Of a stretch of DNA of 64,000 nt, positions 41,620-53,851 are shown in pieces. The number at the start of each line of letters is the position of its first letter. Position 1 is the stretch's first letter. Source of the DNA: Diabrotica undecimpunctata (Eukaryota > Arthropoda > Insecta > Coleoptera > Chrysomelidae); assembly GCF_040954645.1 (NCBI RefSeq), contig NC_092810.1, positions 10,276,185 through 10,340,184 of the forward strand. The letters run 5' to 3'. Below the pieces are notes generated by a model. That model searched no databases. It saw nothing but the letters and a program-made list of their open reading frames with translations, and was not told where the DNA came from. Made by a program: the position numbers and the translations under genes.

Positions 41620-44030
41620 GAAGCGTGCATTTCCATAACGTAGTAAGTGCCAAATTATAAATTTTTCAGGAGGAGTAAAAAACAGTTTTTTATCGAACAT
41701 GTTTATTTCTTATAATATAACATACTGAAAAAGGATTAGTTTAAGGGTATTATATAATACAAACATACCGCAAAGGAACAATAAACGAAGCTTACTTAAA
41801 AAAAAAATTCAAAAATCTGTCTAAGGTCAAAACGTTGTAAGTGCCATCAGGTTTGCAAGTCAAAACGTTTTAAGTGCCAGATTTTTAACCGTTGTTTCCT
41901 ACAGTAGAAACTTGCCCTGGTTGACCTAATTTTTCTTTAAAATACTTCTTGGCATCATCGGGAACATAAGGGAGCATTTTTTCAATTCTTTTTTCTCTGC
42001 GATACCAAAGTGAGTTCTAGTTTTTTGAAGGTCTATGATTTTAAAGTCTTCTAATGTAACTCCAGATTTGAGTACATTGGTCTCACTCCATCCAGCGAGC
42101 TCACTATGTCCTTTAGCCACCATCACCGTACCAAATTTCTTTCTTGTAAGACGAAGCTGCGTAGCTGTTGAAATTCCTAACTTCTTTGTGTTCAGTTTAT
42201 CACAGGCAACGGTTTTGAAATCATAAAAGTCCTTAACCACCATGCACGAGAATGGATTTTTCTGGGCCGCACTAGTAATGATGTTAACAACATTCATCAA
42301 TGTATAAGCCTTACACACTTTTTTACGTTTTTCTATGATTGCGAAATCTCTGTCGCAATTAAGGAAAGTGTGTCCTTTTACAGGAAATTTATGAATAATT
42401 TCCTCAAAAACGTTATTTGCTAGTATGGTCAAATACATGGCGATCATGAACTGATTTTTATTTTGACCCCCACAATTATCCGACCACAAAATAAGCTTTT
42501 TCTTTCCGTGATTGCCAATTTCCTTAGTAAGGTAAGTATATAAACAGGAGCTAATTTCCAAGGCACCCCTTCCCCCAAAGTCCTCAGGCCATAAACACAT
42601 TAATCCCTTTCCTGTGATGGAATCGTGAATTCCTAAGTTACACACTGCAAGCTGTTGTGAATAGTACATTTCAGAGTGAGTTAATTGGGGAATGTACATT
42701 TGCTGCTGCATATCGAAGGAAAGAACATAGCAATTACTTGTACATGCATTTTTGGTCTCAGTTGACATTGCTTTTGTAGCAGCCTCTGCTCTCCGATGGT
42801 GAAGCTCCTGTTCTGTTACAGCAGCTTTATATCCTAATTTTATTTGAACAGCCAAACTATCACATGTGGAGCATGTATCTACTTTAGGCCTTGCAAAAGA
42901 TAAGTTAAATTTTGATATAAAAATTTCATTATACCATTGTCTAGTCACTGGTGGTTTGTTAGGCGGCTGATAATCCGCACAATATTTCTCTAAAAATGCA
43001 CGGTTAATTCTACTTACGTTTAAATCCGGTGACAAGAAGAGCTTATCCGGGGTTTTCGCCCTTGCGTAGTGGCTCTCAATTTTTAGAAAACTTTCGATAT
43101 GCTCTATAATCTTGTTAGTCCAGACAGTCTTGAAAATATTTTGTCGAGCCCTTCCTCGTTTTTCTGTTATATCCATTTTACCATCAAGAATTTTTTCTCC
43201 CAAAAGTTGCACTCTTCTTGGAGTTACGGCAAACGTACTACAAAATGTTTTGAGGCAAACCCTTATTTCAGATCCTCCAGGCAAAAGTAAATGGTAGGTG
43301 AAAGAGTGCTTTCTCCTACTTTCACTGGGATATTCGTACTGACCATGACGTCTCCTTTTGATTAATTGGGGATGAATAAACCTTTGTAGGTAACTTTGCT
43401 GCTTACTATAATCAGCCATTTCATAGAAATGATTGTACAACTCAACAAGGTATTCCAGTCTTATGGATCTACATGCTAGTGGACACTTGCATTTTACCTA
43501 AAACAATTTTGGATTATTTAGATAGATTTAAACAAAAAAAAAATTATTTATGTTTTAACGTCTATTTAGATAGGTATCTCTTTAAACCATACTTACATCA
43601 GCTGGTGGCATTTTCTTTGTAACGGTCTTTTTATTGACTAGAGAAACATATTCTTCGCCAGAGTTTCTCATTTTCTTGGTTTTATTTTTTTTTTCCAACT
43701 ATCAACAACTCTTCTTTTCTTTTTAGACCGTTTTTCTGTAGTTTCATCCATATTCGTTCCAAATACTTATGTTTAAACCCAACCCAACACGTCCAAACAA
43801 AAATAATTTAGTAACTGATGCGCCACTCTACATTTAACAGAATTGCACTACGATACTTACAACATTATGACTTGCACCGCTACTTTATTCCCACTTTTCA
43901 CGCCGTCGCTAGCCATATCAACTTGAAATAAATTTTTGGCGATGGAACATGGCACTTGCAACTCATTTAACTTAAAAAAAATCCAAATGAGGCATATTGG
44001 CACTTACAACGTTATGGTAATGCACGCTTC
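41620..44030 (-). mobile_element. Complete DDE transposon with 4-bp ATTT duplication (Sola-like)
   Basis: The termini begin GAAGCGTGCAT at 41620 and end in the complement at 44030; about 34 bp pair with a few mismatches. ATTT lies immediately outside both ends (41616-41619 and 44031-44034). Inside the left end, AACGTTGTAAGTGCC-like motifs recur at about 41832-41873 and near the right end, probably transposase-binding sites. A two-exon transposase gene fills the minus strand. The 4-bp duplication suggests the Sola superfamily; that assignment is inference. Confidence 0.8.
41926..43751 (-). CDS. Sola-like transposase gene, two exons, one homopolymer frameshift
   Basis: Exon 1 (43751-43597) begins MDETTEKRSKKKRR. 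A 99-bp intron (GTAAGT donor at 43596, TTTTAG acceptor at 43498) separates it from exon 2 (43497-41926), which is fully open. Spliced, the join reads PPAD then VKCKCPLAC. Exon 2 has a treble-clef-like FARPKVDTCSTCDSL, then SFDMQQQMYIPQL, IHDSITGKGLMCLW and LILWSDNCGGQNKN, ending with GHTFLNCDRDFAIIEK. The two motif aspartates fit an RNase H-fold transposase of the DUF7869 type. In exon 1 a run of ten A residues is one short of the open frame, so either a true mutation or an assembly error breaks it. Confidence 0.75.
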
Positions 44031-44034
44031 ATTT

Positions 44035-44881
44035 GATGTTTTCAATTCCACTCACGGGGCCGTAACGGACTTTGTTACAAAAGTTCATCACCATGTATAA
44101 AAATTGTTTTCCAATTCTCTATAAATTTTTTATGAAACTGATTATATTATACTTCTTGGTTTCTAATGAAAACATAGCACATTTGCCATTATCGTAGAAT
44201 ATCCATCAAAAATTATCCTTAATCACAACAAGCATTTTCTCCATAAATTCGACTGAGAAAGTAAATCAGAGCAAGATCGATGGAGACATTTCTATTTCAA
44301 GGTATACCAAAATCAGCGATTCATCATTACCCAGTACACAATAACTTATGCAATGCGATTGAAATGCTCCTGAACGATATTAATGGTTCCATTGCGTGCC
44401 AGCCCCCCGTGCTCTCCCCACACCCCGCCCATTCCAGGTGATGGTAAATTTTAGCCTGGACTGACCGCGTAAAAGCGTTTAACACTTTTTTCACCTGAAA
44501 TATTTCAGTGTGTCCGTTTATTGTTAATATGGAGAAAATTAATAATTTCGATAAATGGAATATTTATTTACCCGATAATTTAACAATTACTCGCACGCGA
44601 GTTTCGTTTCTTTTATTGTTTTAGTTGGGATTTATTTGATGAGATGTCTTCAACGATAAATGAACAAGTTAAAAATGAATCTGACATGAAAGGATATTAA
44701 TTGAAAATTTCTTAGCACAAACTCAATTTTTACATTTTGTAAGTAAAGTATTTTTATACTTTTTAACTGTTCCAGGATAAATATAATGTCGTTGATTTTG
44801 TTAATGATAGGACTTACTATATATTTTTGTAAAAAGTAAAGTAAAAAGTGCAAAACACGACTTTAACTTTATATAATATAT
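44035..44881. other. No gene recognised
   Basis: Unremarkable sequence; the stretch near 44395-44470 is more GC-rich. No motif seen. Confidence 0.55.
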
Positions 44882-45835
44882 GGGCCCTGATTCTATTTCA
44901 TTTTGATGTCGAAATTTAAAAGCGACTACGCCATGACAGTCGCAATCACTAGCGATTCTCATACATTTCGATTGTAGTTAAAACTGGGGATATTTACTTT
45001 ATCATTTTGACACTGCTGAAAATTTGGGTTGGCCTTCTTGTTTATTGGCTGCACGCTGCACAACGCTTGTTGAATGTTTGTTTTGTTTAAGTTACGTGAA
45101 CGTCTTTTTTTTCTTGTTTGAGTTGTTAAATCATATAGTGGCCATTCTCAATTATATTTTGAATTGAAAGAAAAGATGGCAAGGAAAGAAAAAAGACGAT
45201 GTGGGAGATCCTTAAGTTATAACCACTAAGGTTAATATAACCACTAAGATTTGACTTAGTGATTATATTCTAATATATTTTTAAATTTACTGCAGCTTAG
45301 TAATACTTACCCTAAACATTTTGGGTATCCTAGAGGCATAAACATCTTCCTCCAAATATGGTTCTAATACCCTTATCAAATAATTTGCAGCTTGTTTATT
45401 AAGCCGGAATTGCTGCCTAAATTGAGCATCACTTAGTGAAAAAGGATTTTGAGTATCCCGTAACATTCTTCTTATCCTCCGTTGTGAGCGTCGGATATAT
45501 ATCTTCTCTAATTCCTCCAAAACCAGCAAATGTCCGTAAAACGCAGCCATATTAATACTTTTTGCCTCAGTTTTCCTTGCAAGAATCAAAACGCAACACC
45601 GCCTACCTAAACTGAACCTAAGTTCACTTCTCCCAGTCCAGCCAGTCATGTCAGATTAATTTCGACTCGAGATGAAATTTCAACCACTTTCTTGAAGTTG
45701 AAATTAATTTCGATAAATCGAAAATTAGTGACGTCGTTTGGTTAGTTCAGCTGAAATCCACGAGGCTCGCAAAGTCGCTTTTGGACGTCGCCATACTAAT
45801 TTCGACATGTTTTGAGTCGAAATTAGTATGAGGGC
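44882..45835 (-). mobile_element. PIF/Harbinger remnant
   Basis: The left side begins GGGCCCTGATTC and the right side ends in AGGGCC. Both flanks carry similar blocks (ATGTCGAAATT, AAAAGCGACT) in inverted order, consistent with decayed termini. The target duplication is not clear. At about 950 bp and with only the first transposase exon, it is an internally deleted copy. Confidence 0.55.
45311..45649 (-). CDS. HARBI1-like nuclease, first exon only
   Basis: The N-terminal region of Harbinger-type nucleases is recognisable: RRSQRRIRRMLRDTQNPF, DAQFRQQFRLNKQAANYLI and RVLEPYLEED. The likely start is ATG 45550 (MAAFYGHLLVLEELEKIY); an upstream in-frame ATG at 45649 adds 33 residues of unrelated look. 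The exon ends at a GTAAGT donor just below 45311. No following exon with the DDE residues was found down to 44882, so the gene is incomplete. Confidence 0.65.
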
Positions 45836-46740
45836 CATGTAGGTAATAAAAAGCTATTTTTTGGAATAAACTTGCCATTCACAAGACACTGATGACAGTA
45901 ATAATATAATGTATAACAGAAATAAATTAAAAAAAAAATCACACTAATACGAAACTTCTAACGAAATTATTTCTTGGAAAATAGAGCATAACAGTGAACT
46001 GGCTGGAGCCTGGCCACTTCACGTCGCTCATATCTAGTTATATGTGTATTTATTTTTTTCATGTCTTACAATTCTGACATTCTATGTCCTAATTTCTTAT
46101 TTATTACTGTATAGACTTGTTTCGAATTTTCTCTCTTATCAGATTTTGAAAAGGATTTTATAATTATTTCATGAAAGCCGAATTGCAATCAAAGATAATG
46201 AACCTGTTTTGAGTTGGATATTTCGATCCATATTGAATAAAAAAAGGAAAACGCTAGTTGAACTAAAAATTGTAGAGTTTTAATATCCGGAAATTGAAAA
46301 CGAAAGGTTCTGTTCCTAATATCATATGCGTGAAAGCACATAAGGATGAAGTAGGGATAAATTCAAACGATGAGTAGTCAACATTAGAAAATAGTTTTAA
46401 AAACAGGTGTACATACCGCTAACATTTATTTACTAGTTTATTATTGTTAAAATTGTCAGTTGTATTTAACTTTGCAAAGGTTGCGTGTATATTTTTTACT
46501 GTTTTTTTATGAAACATGTGAAAACATGTTACTTTAATCATATAGTAGACATGTCACATTTTTATTGCAATTACTGTAAGCACATTTCTTGATAGGGCAC
46601 GTAGTCAACTAAACTATAATTAGAATAGAATAAAGGCTGGGTTTAACTTTTTTGGAACGGTTACATGAATTTGGTTAAGTAGATACCGTATGAGAACTTT
46701 ATACAAACGTACAAAAAGACACAAACATTCATTAAGAAGT
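45836..46740. other. No gene recognised
   Basis: AT-rich sequence, no motif or repeat structure noted. Confidence 0.55.
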
Positions 46741-48580
46741 TTTTTTTATCCCGGATTTTTATAGCGTTCTCCGAATTCCGGTTCCCAGTTTCCAGCTACG
46801 TCGGTCATTCCATTCGCCAGGGTGAAGGTTTCTTTCCGACATTGCCTTCTGAATGCCGCCCAGCCAGGATTGTTTTGGCCTACCTCTCTTCCTTCTTTCC
46901 CTTGGCGTTCATTTTAAAATTTGGTTTGGCAGCCTGTCGTCGTCCATTCTTTTCACATGACCATACCAGAATAGTTGTCTCTTTTGAATTTCGTCAATGA
47001 TGGTTGACTTGACTCCCATTATATTTCTGATATGGTCATTTTGTATTCTATCAAGCCTTGATTTTCTAGCTGATCTTCTCCAGAAGTCCATTTCCAATGC
47101 AAGTAGGCGTCGCTCAAGGGATTTAGAAAGATGGAGTTAAAGAGGAGATGCTTTCTTTGATTTGATAGTTCTTTTGACCATATCATCGGGTTTAGGTATC
47201 CTATCACCCTTTTTTCTTTCACGATTCTTTGCTCTATCTCTTTTTCGGTGCGCCCACTCTTGTTGATTGTTGTTCCCAAATATATATATTCCTCACAGTT
47301 CTTGATTGTTTTATGTTCTTTGACCATTAGATCTTCTACTTCATTCCCGATGCATAAGTATTGCGTTTTGTTTCTATTTACAGAGAGGCCCCATTCTTCA
47401 TATGTTTTAAACAACCTTCTCGTCATGAATTATAAATCTTCCTTGTCTGCTGCCACTACCACTTGGTCGTCCGCAAAATGTTGAGTGTATAATGTTGTAT
47501 CGTCGTCAAGTTGGATCCCCATTCCTGAACATGATCTTCTCCAGTGTTTTAGTGCTTCATTTAAATAGATCTTAAATAGTATTGGAGAGAGGCAGCATCC
47601 TTGTCGTAAGCCTTTTGGTACTGGAAATTCTTCTGATAAGGTGTTGTTTAGTTTGATTTTTGATGATGCTTTATTGTATAATTGTTTGACTGCGGCGATA
47701 ATCGTGCTATTTAATGAAGATCGTTTAAGAGACTGCCACAGCTTTCTCACAGGAATCGTGTCATATGCTTTTGTGAGATCCACAAATAAAAGATGTATTT
47801 CCTGGTTTCTTGCAACTTTCTTTTCATTCAGTTGTGTTAGGGTAAATATGTGGTCTACGCAAGATCTTCCAGCTCTAAATCCTGCTTGCTGTTCAATTTC
47901 ATCAGGTTCGTATTCTTTCTTAATCATATTTTTTAAGATTTTACCAAACAGCCTGCTAAAGGTACTGGTTACAGAGATACATCTGTAGTTTCCGCAAATA
48001 TCTTTTGGACCTTTTTTGTGAATTGGAGTAATCCATGCTTCTTTCCAACTATTCGGGATTTCTTCCCCATTTAAGTATCTTGTGAATAGCAGTTTAAGAT
48101 AGCTTATTAGTTTTGGGGTTCCGTTTTTTAGAAGTTCTGCTGGTATGTTCTCCGGCCCGGATGCTTTGTTATTCTTCATCGATTTAAGCGCTTGTTGTAT
48201 TTGTTCTTCTTCCATGTTTACATATTCACCTTGTACTCGTATTCGTTGAGGTGAGTCAGTATTATAAATATCTCTATCTTCATTCAGTTCCCTTGCGTAA
48301 TGATCTTTCCATGTATCTATCTGGATGGGCTGTATTCGACTTTTATTTGATGTGTCGGTTTTCAGGGTTTTTATTAATTTCCATGCCGCTAACAGTCAAC
48401 TTCTTTACATTTTGCATCCCATGTTTCATTTTTGTTGTTCCTTGTCATATCTTTAAATAATCTTTGCTGTTCTTTGTATATTTCTTTATCTTCAAGATTC
48501 TTAGTGTTCAGCCATGTTTTGTACGCTTCCTTATTCTTATTTCTTTGCTCTTCAAGCTGTGTATTCAACATGAATAAACT
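46741..48580 (-). pseudogene. LINE reverse transcriptase (RTE-like), nearly complete but frameshifted
   Basis: The minus strand carries three main open parts. At 48571-48389 is a basic pre-RT linker. At 48215-47430 is the RT core with KNNKASGPENIPAELL, NYRCISVTSTFSRLFGKIL, QQAGFRAGRSCVDHIFTL, FVDLTKAYDTIP, GLRQGCCLSPILFKIYLNEA and HFADDQVVVAAD. At 47426-46909 is the thumb, with YIYLGTTINKSG and FWYGHVKRMDDDRLPNQ. A tail with RRKRGRPKQSWLGGIQKAMS follows. Few lesions separate the parts. No endonuclease is present; the upstream end meets another LINE at about 48600. Confidence 0.85.
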
Positions 48581-48602
48581 CTGAAGTGTTGGTCATATCT
48601 TC

Positions 48603-49713
48603 TTCTTAAAGTGCCCTCTCCTCAATGGAGGTTGGCTACTACAATTTTAAAATCTTCTCTATCTTCAGCTCTTCTTATTAGCTGTTCAAAATTTAGCCCT
48701 GTCCATTGTCGGATGTTTCTGAGCCACGATAGTCTTTTCCTTCCTAGGCCTCTCTTTCCCTCGATTTTTCCTTTCACTATAAGTTGGGCATATTGGTACT
48801 TATTATTTCTCAGTATGTGGCCTAGGTATGATGTTTTTCTAACTTTTACTGTGTTAAAAAGTTCTCTTTCCTTGCCTATTCTATGCAGCACTTCTTCGTT
48901 TGAGGTATGCGATGTCCATGAAATTTTGAGCATTCTCCGGTAGATCCACATTTCAAAGGCCTCCAATTTATTTACGGTTGATGTTTTTAGGGTCCACGTT
49001 TCAACTGCATATAGAAGAGTCGACCAAACGTAGCATTTTGATAAACGTAGTCGAATTTCGAGTTTTATTCGAGAATCACAAAGCAGTTTTTTTATTTTTT
49101 CGAAAGATTTTCTGGCCTGTTCTATTCTCGATCTTATTTCTAGATCAGGATTTAGGCTGCTATCGATCCAACATCTCAGGTACTTAAATCTATTGACCTG
49201 TTCTAAAATGTGCCCATTTATTGTGCAAGGTTGAGGTACGTTTTGGTTTTTTTGGATTGACATCACTTTGGTTTTTTTAATGTTTATTTTCATACCAAAT
49301 TGCTCACAGGTCGAGTTGGTCTTGTCGATGAGTCGTTGTAGACCTACGTCGGAATCCGCAATTAACACTGTATCATCGGCGTATCTGATACTGTTGATAT
49401 TTACGCCATTCACCTTGACTCCATCTTTGGAATCCTCCAATGCTTCTTTAAATAGAAACTCGGAGTAAAGATTAAACAGCAGAGGCGACAGAACACATCC
49501 TTGTCTAACTTCCCTCCTAATTTCTACTTCTGCGGATGTGGAACCTTCGATCCTAACTCTGGCGTTTTGGTTCCAGTACAAGTTTTTTAAGAATTTGATG
49601 TCTTTTCCATCTAAACCGACTTCTTGCAAACGTTCTAATAGTAGGTCGTGTCTTACTCTATCAAATGCTTTTTCGAAGTCTATAAAGCATATAAATATAT
49701 CTTTCATATACAA
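48603..49713 (-). CDS. 5'-truncated LINE with open 363-aa RT segment
   Basis: The open frame (49713-48622) starts at FICFIDFEKAFDRVRHDLLL (motif A) and includes REVRQGCVLSPLLFNLYSEF and IRYADDTVLIADSDVGL with the catalytic ADD. It continues with VNRFKYLRCWIDSSLNP, EAFEMWIYRRMLKISW, SYLGHILRNNKYQ and GLGRKRLSWLRNIRQWTGL to the stop. A GAAGAAG tail follows at 48603. No stop or frameshift lies in the retained part, so it is young, but it lacks endonuclease and RT fingers and cannot act alone. Confidence 0.85.
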
Positions 49714-50249
49714 AAATTAAAAAAGATGTAAGTCTTAAGGCGGAGTGACACGAACAAAGTGTACTTAGTTAAAGTCTGCTTGGACGTTGCGCAATAAAAA
49801 TAAGGATTCTAGAAGTACAGCATCTTTTCTTATTTATTATTTTTTTCTGGATTTCAAGCTCATATATCAATATATCAGCTACTTCTTGGATCGTGTCAAC
49901 TCACCTTTATTGTTGGGATATCAAATAGTAAGTATAAAGGATTTTTTAAATAAAAGTTTTTATGATTCATGGTATACAGAACACTACAGGAATTTCTTTT
50001 TCCTTGTGGAAATTTTATGTAAATTTTGTTTTAATGTCTGCAGTATGTTTATCCCTCTAGACCTTATAGATCGGCTAATAACAAGAAAAGTGTAGCACTG
50101 GAGCAACTACTGAATACAAACTTCGCGAGAGGAGTAAGAGCAAACCCGAATAGAGAAAAATGGAGATTCAGCGTAAGACAAGGAACAGAAACTCTGGAAA
50201 AATATTAACATTCATTATCTCTTACTATTAATATAAGATAATTCATTTG
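49714..50249. other. No gene recognised
   Basis: AT-rich spacer between LINE fragments. Confidence 0.55.
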
Positions 50250-51345
50250 ACAAACTGTGTGAAAGTCAAATTTCCCCCAACCAGTTCCGGTTCACAAATG
50301 CTGTTGGTACTAGAGAGGCTTCGTTCTCAGTACAAGTCTAATTTCAGAGATGCAGAGACGTCAACTGCGACGTATACGCATGTCTTGTTGATTACGAGAA
50401 AGCGTTTGATCGAGTACAGCACGCCAAGATGATGCAAATACTAAAAAAATCAGGAATTAACAACCAAGATCTGAAAATAATTAGAAATCTTTAATGGAAT
50501 CAGACAGCAAATCTCAGAGATGAAGGTGAACACACTGACTATGTGAAAATCATGCGTGGAGTGAGGCAAGGCTGTATTTTATCTCCTCTAATCTTCAATC
50601 TGTACTCTGTACACAATATGCAGATGACACCATAGTATTTGCAGACAACTTAGAAGACCAAGTTTTCATGAACAAAATCACGTATTACAGTCAACAATAT
50701 GGACTCAATATAAACGTTAAGAAGACAAAGCTTATGATAATTAGCAAGAAAAGGACAACAGAAGGTCAACTCTACTTCAACCAATTCCCTGTAGAAAAAG
50801 TGACGCACTACAGCTATCTCGACATCATAATAAATGAAGAATGAACCAACAACCAGGAGATTAGAGAACGCATCGGAAAAGCTAGATCCACCTTCAATCG
50901 GATGGGGGCCTTCATCAAGAGTCACAACGTCTCTCTTGATACAAAAGTAAGAATGCTGTGATACTACGTCTTCTCTGTCCTTTTTTATGGTTTTAAATCG
51001 TGGACCTTGAACAAAGATATTTGCAGAAAACTGAAAGCATTTGAGATGTGGCTATATCGGAAAATACTTAAGATTCCGTGGACTAACCGAGTCACAAATG
51101 AGGAGATCCTCAGAAGAATGAGTAAGAACCGAGAGGTACTGATCCCCATCAAATCTCGAAAGTTACAATTCTTTGGACATATTACGCAAAATGAATCCAG
51201 ATATTCTCTTGGTTAAAGGACCTCAGAATCGGGTTCAATACAACAACTCTGCAGCTTTTCCGCGCTGCAGCAGATAATATAAAGATTGCCATGATGATCG
51301 CCAACATTTATAACGGATAGGCACATCAAGAAGAAGAAGAAGAAT
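50250..51345 (+). pseudogene. RTE-like LINE, RT palm to tail with internal deletions
   Basis: The plus strand shows FTNAVGTREASFSVQV, CLVDYEKAFDRVQHAKMM, IMRGVRQGCILSPLIFNLYS and YADDTIVFADNLEDQ in a shifted frame. QYGLNINVKKTK, KLKAFEMWLYRKILKIPW and FFGHITQNESRY follow. After a deletion come LFRAAADNIKIAMMIANI and a GAAGAAGAAGAAG tail at 51330-51345. Several stops. The same family as the copy at 57553-59306. Confidence 0.85.
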
Positions 51346-52853
51346 CTCTTAATATTTGCTAATGTGTACAGAAAATATATATGGAGAACGAACAAACTAA
51401 TTCTACTATTCAAAAAAGGAGATAAAAAACAGCCAGAAAATTACAGAGGTATAAACTTGTTAAATACTACACTAAAACTTACAACTAAAATTTTACAAGT
51501 GCTAATATATCAGAGAATAAGTTTAGCAGATGAACAACAGGGTTTTCGTAGTGGAAGATTGTGTATAGATGCAATATTCGTTATAAAGCAAATTACTGAG
51601 AAATTACTAGAGTATAATAGACCAGCATTTCTGTGTCTGATTGACCTAAAGAAAGCGTTTGACAGAGTAAGACTCAAAGATGTAATCTACAGAACAACCT
51701 ACAGAACCTATAGAAATAGGCAGCGGAATAAGCAAGGGGATTCATTGAGTACCATGCTCTTCAATTTGATCATGAATGAATTTCTCAAAAGCGTTAACAA
51801 AGGAGGAAGATACAGAATGGGAAATAAAGAAATAAAAATACTTTGTTACGCAGACAACGCAATATTCATAGCCCAAGATAAAGATAGCAAAGGCTGCTCC
51901 ACAGATTTAACATAAGAGCAAAAGAATTGAATATGGCAATCTCATCTTAGAAAACTAAAACAATATTATTCAGCAAAGAACCAACCAGATATAAAATAGA
52001 AATTGATGGCATCGGTATTGAACAATAATGGAAATAAAATACCTTGGAATTACACTGTCTAACTATGGAAACCTGGACAAAGAAGTGAAAGACCAAGTAC
52101 AAAAAGCAAATAGATGGGCAGGATGCCTTAATAGCACTATATGGCGAAACAGACACACTGAAACACTGAGATGAAGTCAAAAGTATATAAAGCCAGTGTA
52201 AAACCAATAATGACATATGCCTTAGAAACAAGACCCAAAATAGCCACAACGCAAAGGCTACTGGAAATGGCAGAGATGAAACTACTGAGAAGCATTACGG
52301 GAAATACGCTGAGAGATCGAAAGAGAAGTGAAGAGTTGTCGTCAAAATAGCAAGAGATAAGTCACCAATCGGCAGAACAAGTATCAGACGACCGCGCAAA
52401 ATATGGAGTGATAACCTTCCATAGGTTCCTTCCATTCCTTCCATTAATCCGCCAATGAACAAGCAGAATTGCTTGTAAAGTAGGGATGGGAAAAACCTAC
52501 CGGTTTTAACCGAAAACCGGTTTTTTTACTTCGCAATAACCGGTTTTATCAGTTGTTTTTTTGTCCCGGTTATAACCGGTTTTTTATTTTTAAATTAAAA
52601 ACCGGTTATTAGGTTTTTTCGGTGATTAGGATTAGGTTCGGTATTATTTTGGATCCCAATCATAATTATTCTTCTCAAGTAATTATTCCAAACAAAACTA
52701 TAATTCACATTTTATTTTATTTTATAAATACACAAGCAAACTTGTAACCTATTGGATTAAAAAAACCGAAAACCGGTGTTTTGTCAAAAACCGCCATCCC
52801 TATTGTAAAGAGGAAAAAAAAAGAGAAAAAGATGTACAGAAAACAAGAAGAAG
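51346..52853 (+). pseudogene. LINE reverse transcriptase fossil, split by a MITE
   Basis: The open first part (51364-51915) reads LILLFKKGDKKQPENYRGIN, LADEQQGFRSGRLCIDAIF, CLIDLKKAFDRVR, GDSLSTMLFNLIMNEF and LCYADNAIFIAQDKD. The catalytic box is YADN rather than YADD. Decayed pieces follow: SVKPIMTYALETRPKIATTQ, KLLRSITGNTLRDRKRSEEL and RDKSPIGRTSIRRPRKIWSD. A hAT-type MITE interrupts the 3' end at 52481-52802, after which AAGAAGAAG closes the element at about 52853. Confidence 0.8.
52481..52802. mobile_element. hAT-type MITE, 322 bp, perfect 8-bp target duplication
   Basis: It begins TAGGGATGG and ends CCATCCCTA, a 9-bp terminal inverted repeat. TTGTAAAG lies immediately on both sides (52473-52480 and 52803-52810), the 8-bp duplication typical of hAT elements. 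The interior has no coding capacity but contains four exact AACCGGTT octamers (52515, 52538, 52574, 52600) in about 95 bp. Confidence 0.9.
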
Positions 52854-53851
52854 CAGTTGATTGCATACTTTTAATTTCTCATTTTACCTCATTGCTTTAA
52901 TTAGTGTTAATAAAATTGTCTGTTAAAAAGTTACTAAATATTTAGTGTTTCAACAAAGTTAAGATCAATTTTTCCTAAAACCCCACAATTATTTGTAGAA
53001 ATTTAAAATGAACTTGATACCTATTATAACATTCTATACAATTTATATAAAATTATAGAGAGCGTTCACTTTAAAATTTCCTAACCTTTCGTACCATACA
53101 ATGTAACGTATGAAGCCGTAAACATATGTTGCTGCTATTGAAGTACAGTTTCACGCAAAATTATAAGTTTGTGGCTTATAGGCTGTAAACTACAATGCTA
53201 AAAATAAAAATATTCGCTAAATTATAACTGTTATATCCATCAAGTTGAAATGTTTCGAATTTCTCGAAATTTTTTTCCGAAATTATTTTAAAATACTTCG
53301 TTTGTTTCCAGTATAGTTATTTTTTTCAGACATTAATAAAAAATTGTTCTTAAACTTTTTTTTTGAATATTGTTTTAGAATATTAATAGTTTTTTTTATT
53401 ATAAGAGACAGGTATACTCCAGTCACTGTGGAGGAAAAGAGGTCAATACCTCTAAATTTTTTATAACTGAATCGATTTTGCTAAAAATTTGGAATTAGGC
53501 TTATCTTACCTCCCTCTTCAAAAGTTATATATGCGATAGGTGAGCTTTTTATTTTTAAGGGGTGAAATTACCCCTTATTGAAAATAATGAAAAAATTTTA
53601 TATTAAAGCATTTTATGGATTTAAATCGTGTTAAATTAGGTAATTGAAATATTGTCAATTATATTAATGGATATTGTGTACATTCTCAACCCTTAAATAA
53701 TCTTAAAAACCACCCCTTTTAATAAAAATAATTGTAAAAAATCGTTTAACAGATTCAAACGCTTTTTTAGTGCATTTATATCATCTACAATGTAATTCTC
53801 TGCTTATATAAAATAATTTTGGTTAATTGCAACACTTCAACCAACTTCAAA
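52854..53851. other. No gene recognised
   Basis: AT-rich sequence. The part from about 53400 has a style (GGTCAATACCTC, GGGGTGAAATTACCCC with a small inverted repeat) that often surrounds the CXC-domain ORF family and may belong to the same repeat as the ORF at 53852-54421. Confidence 0.4.
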
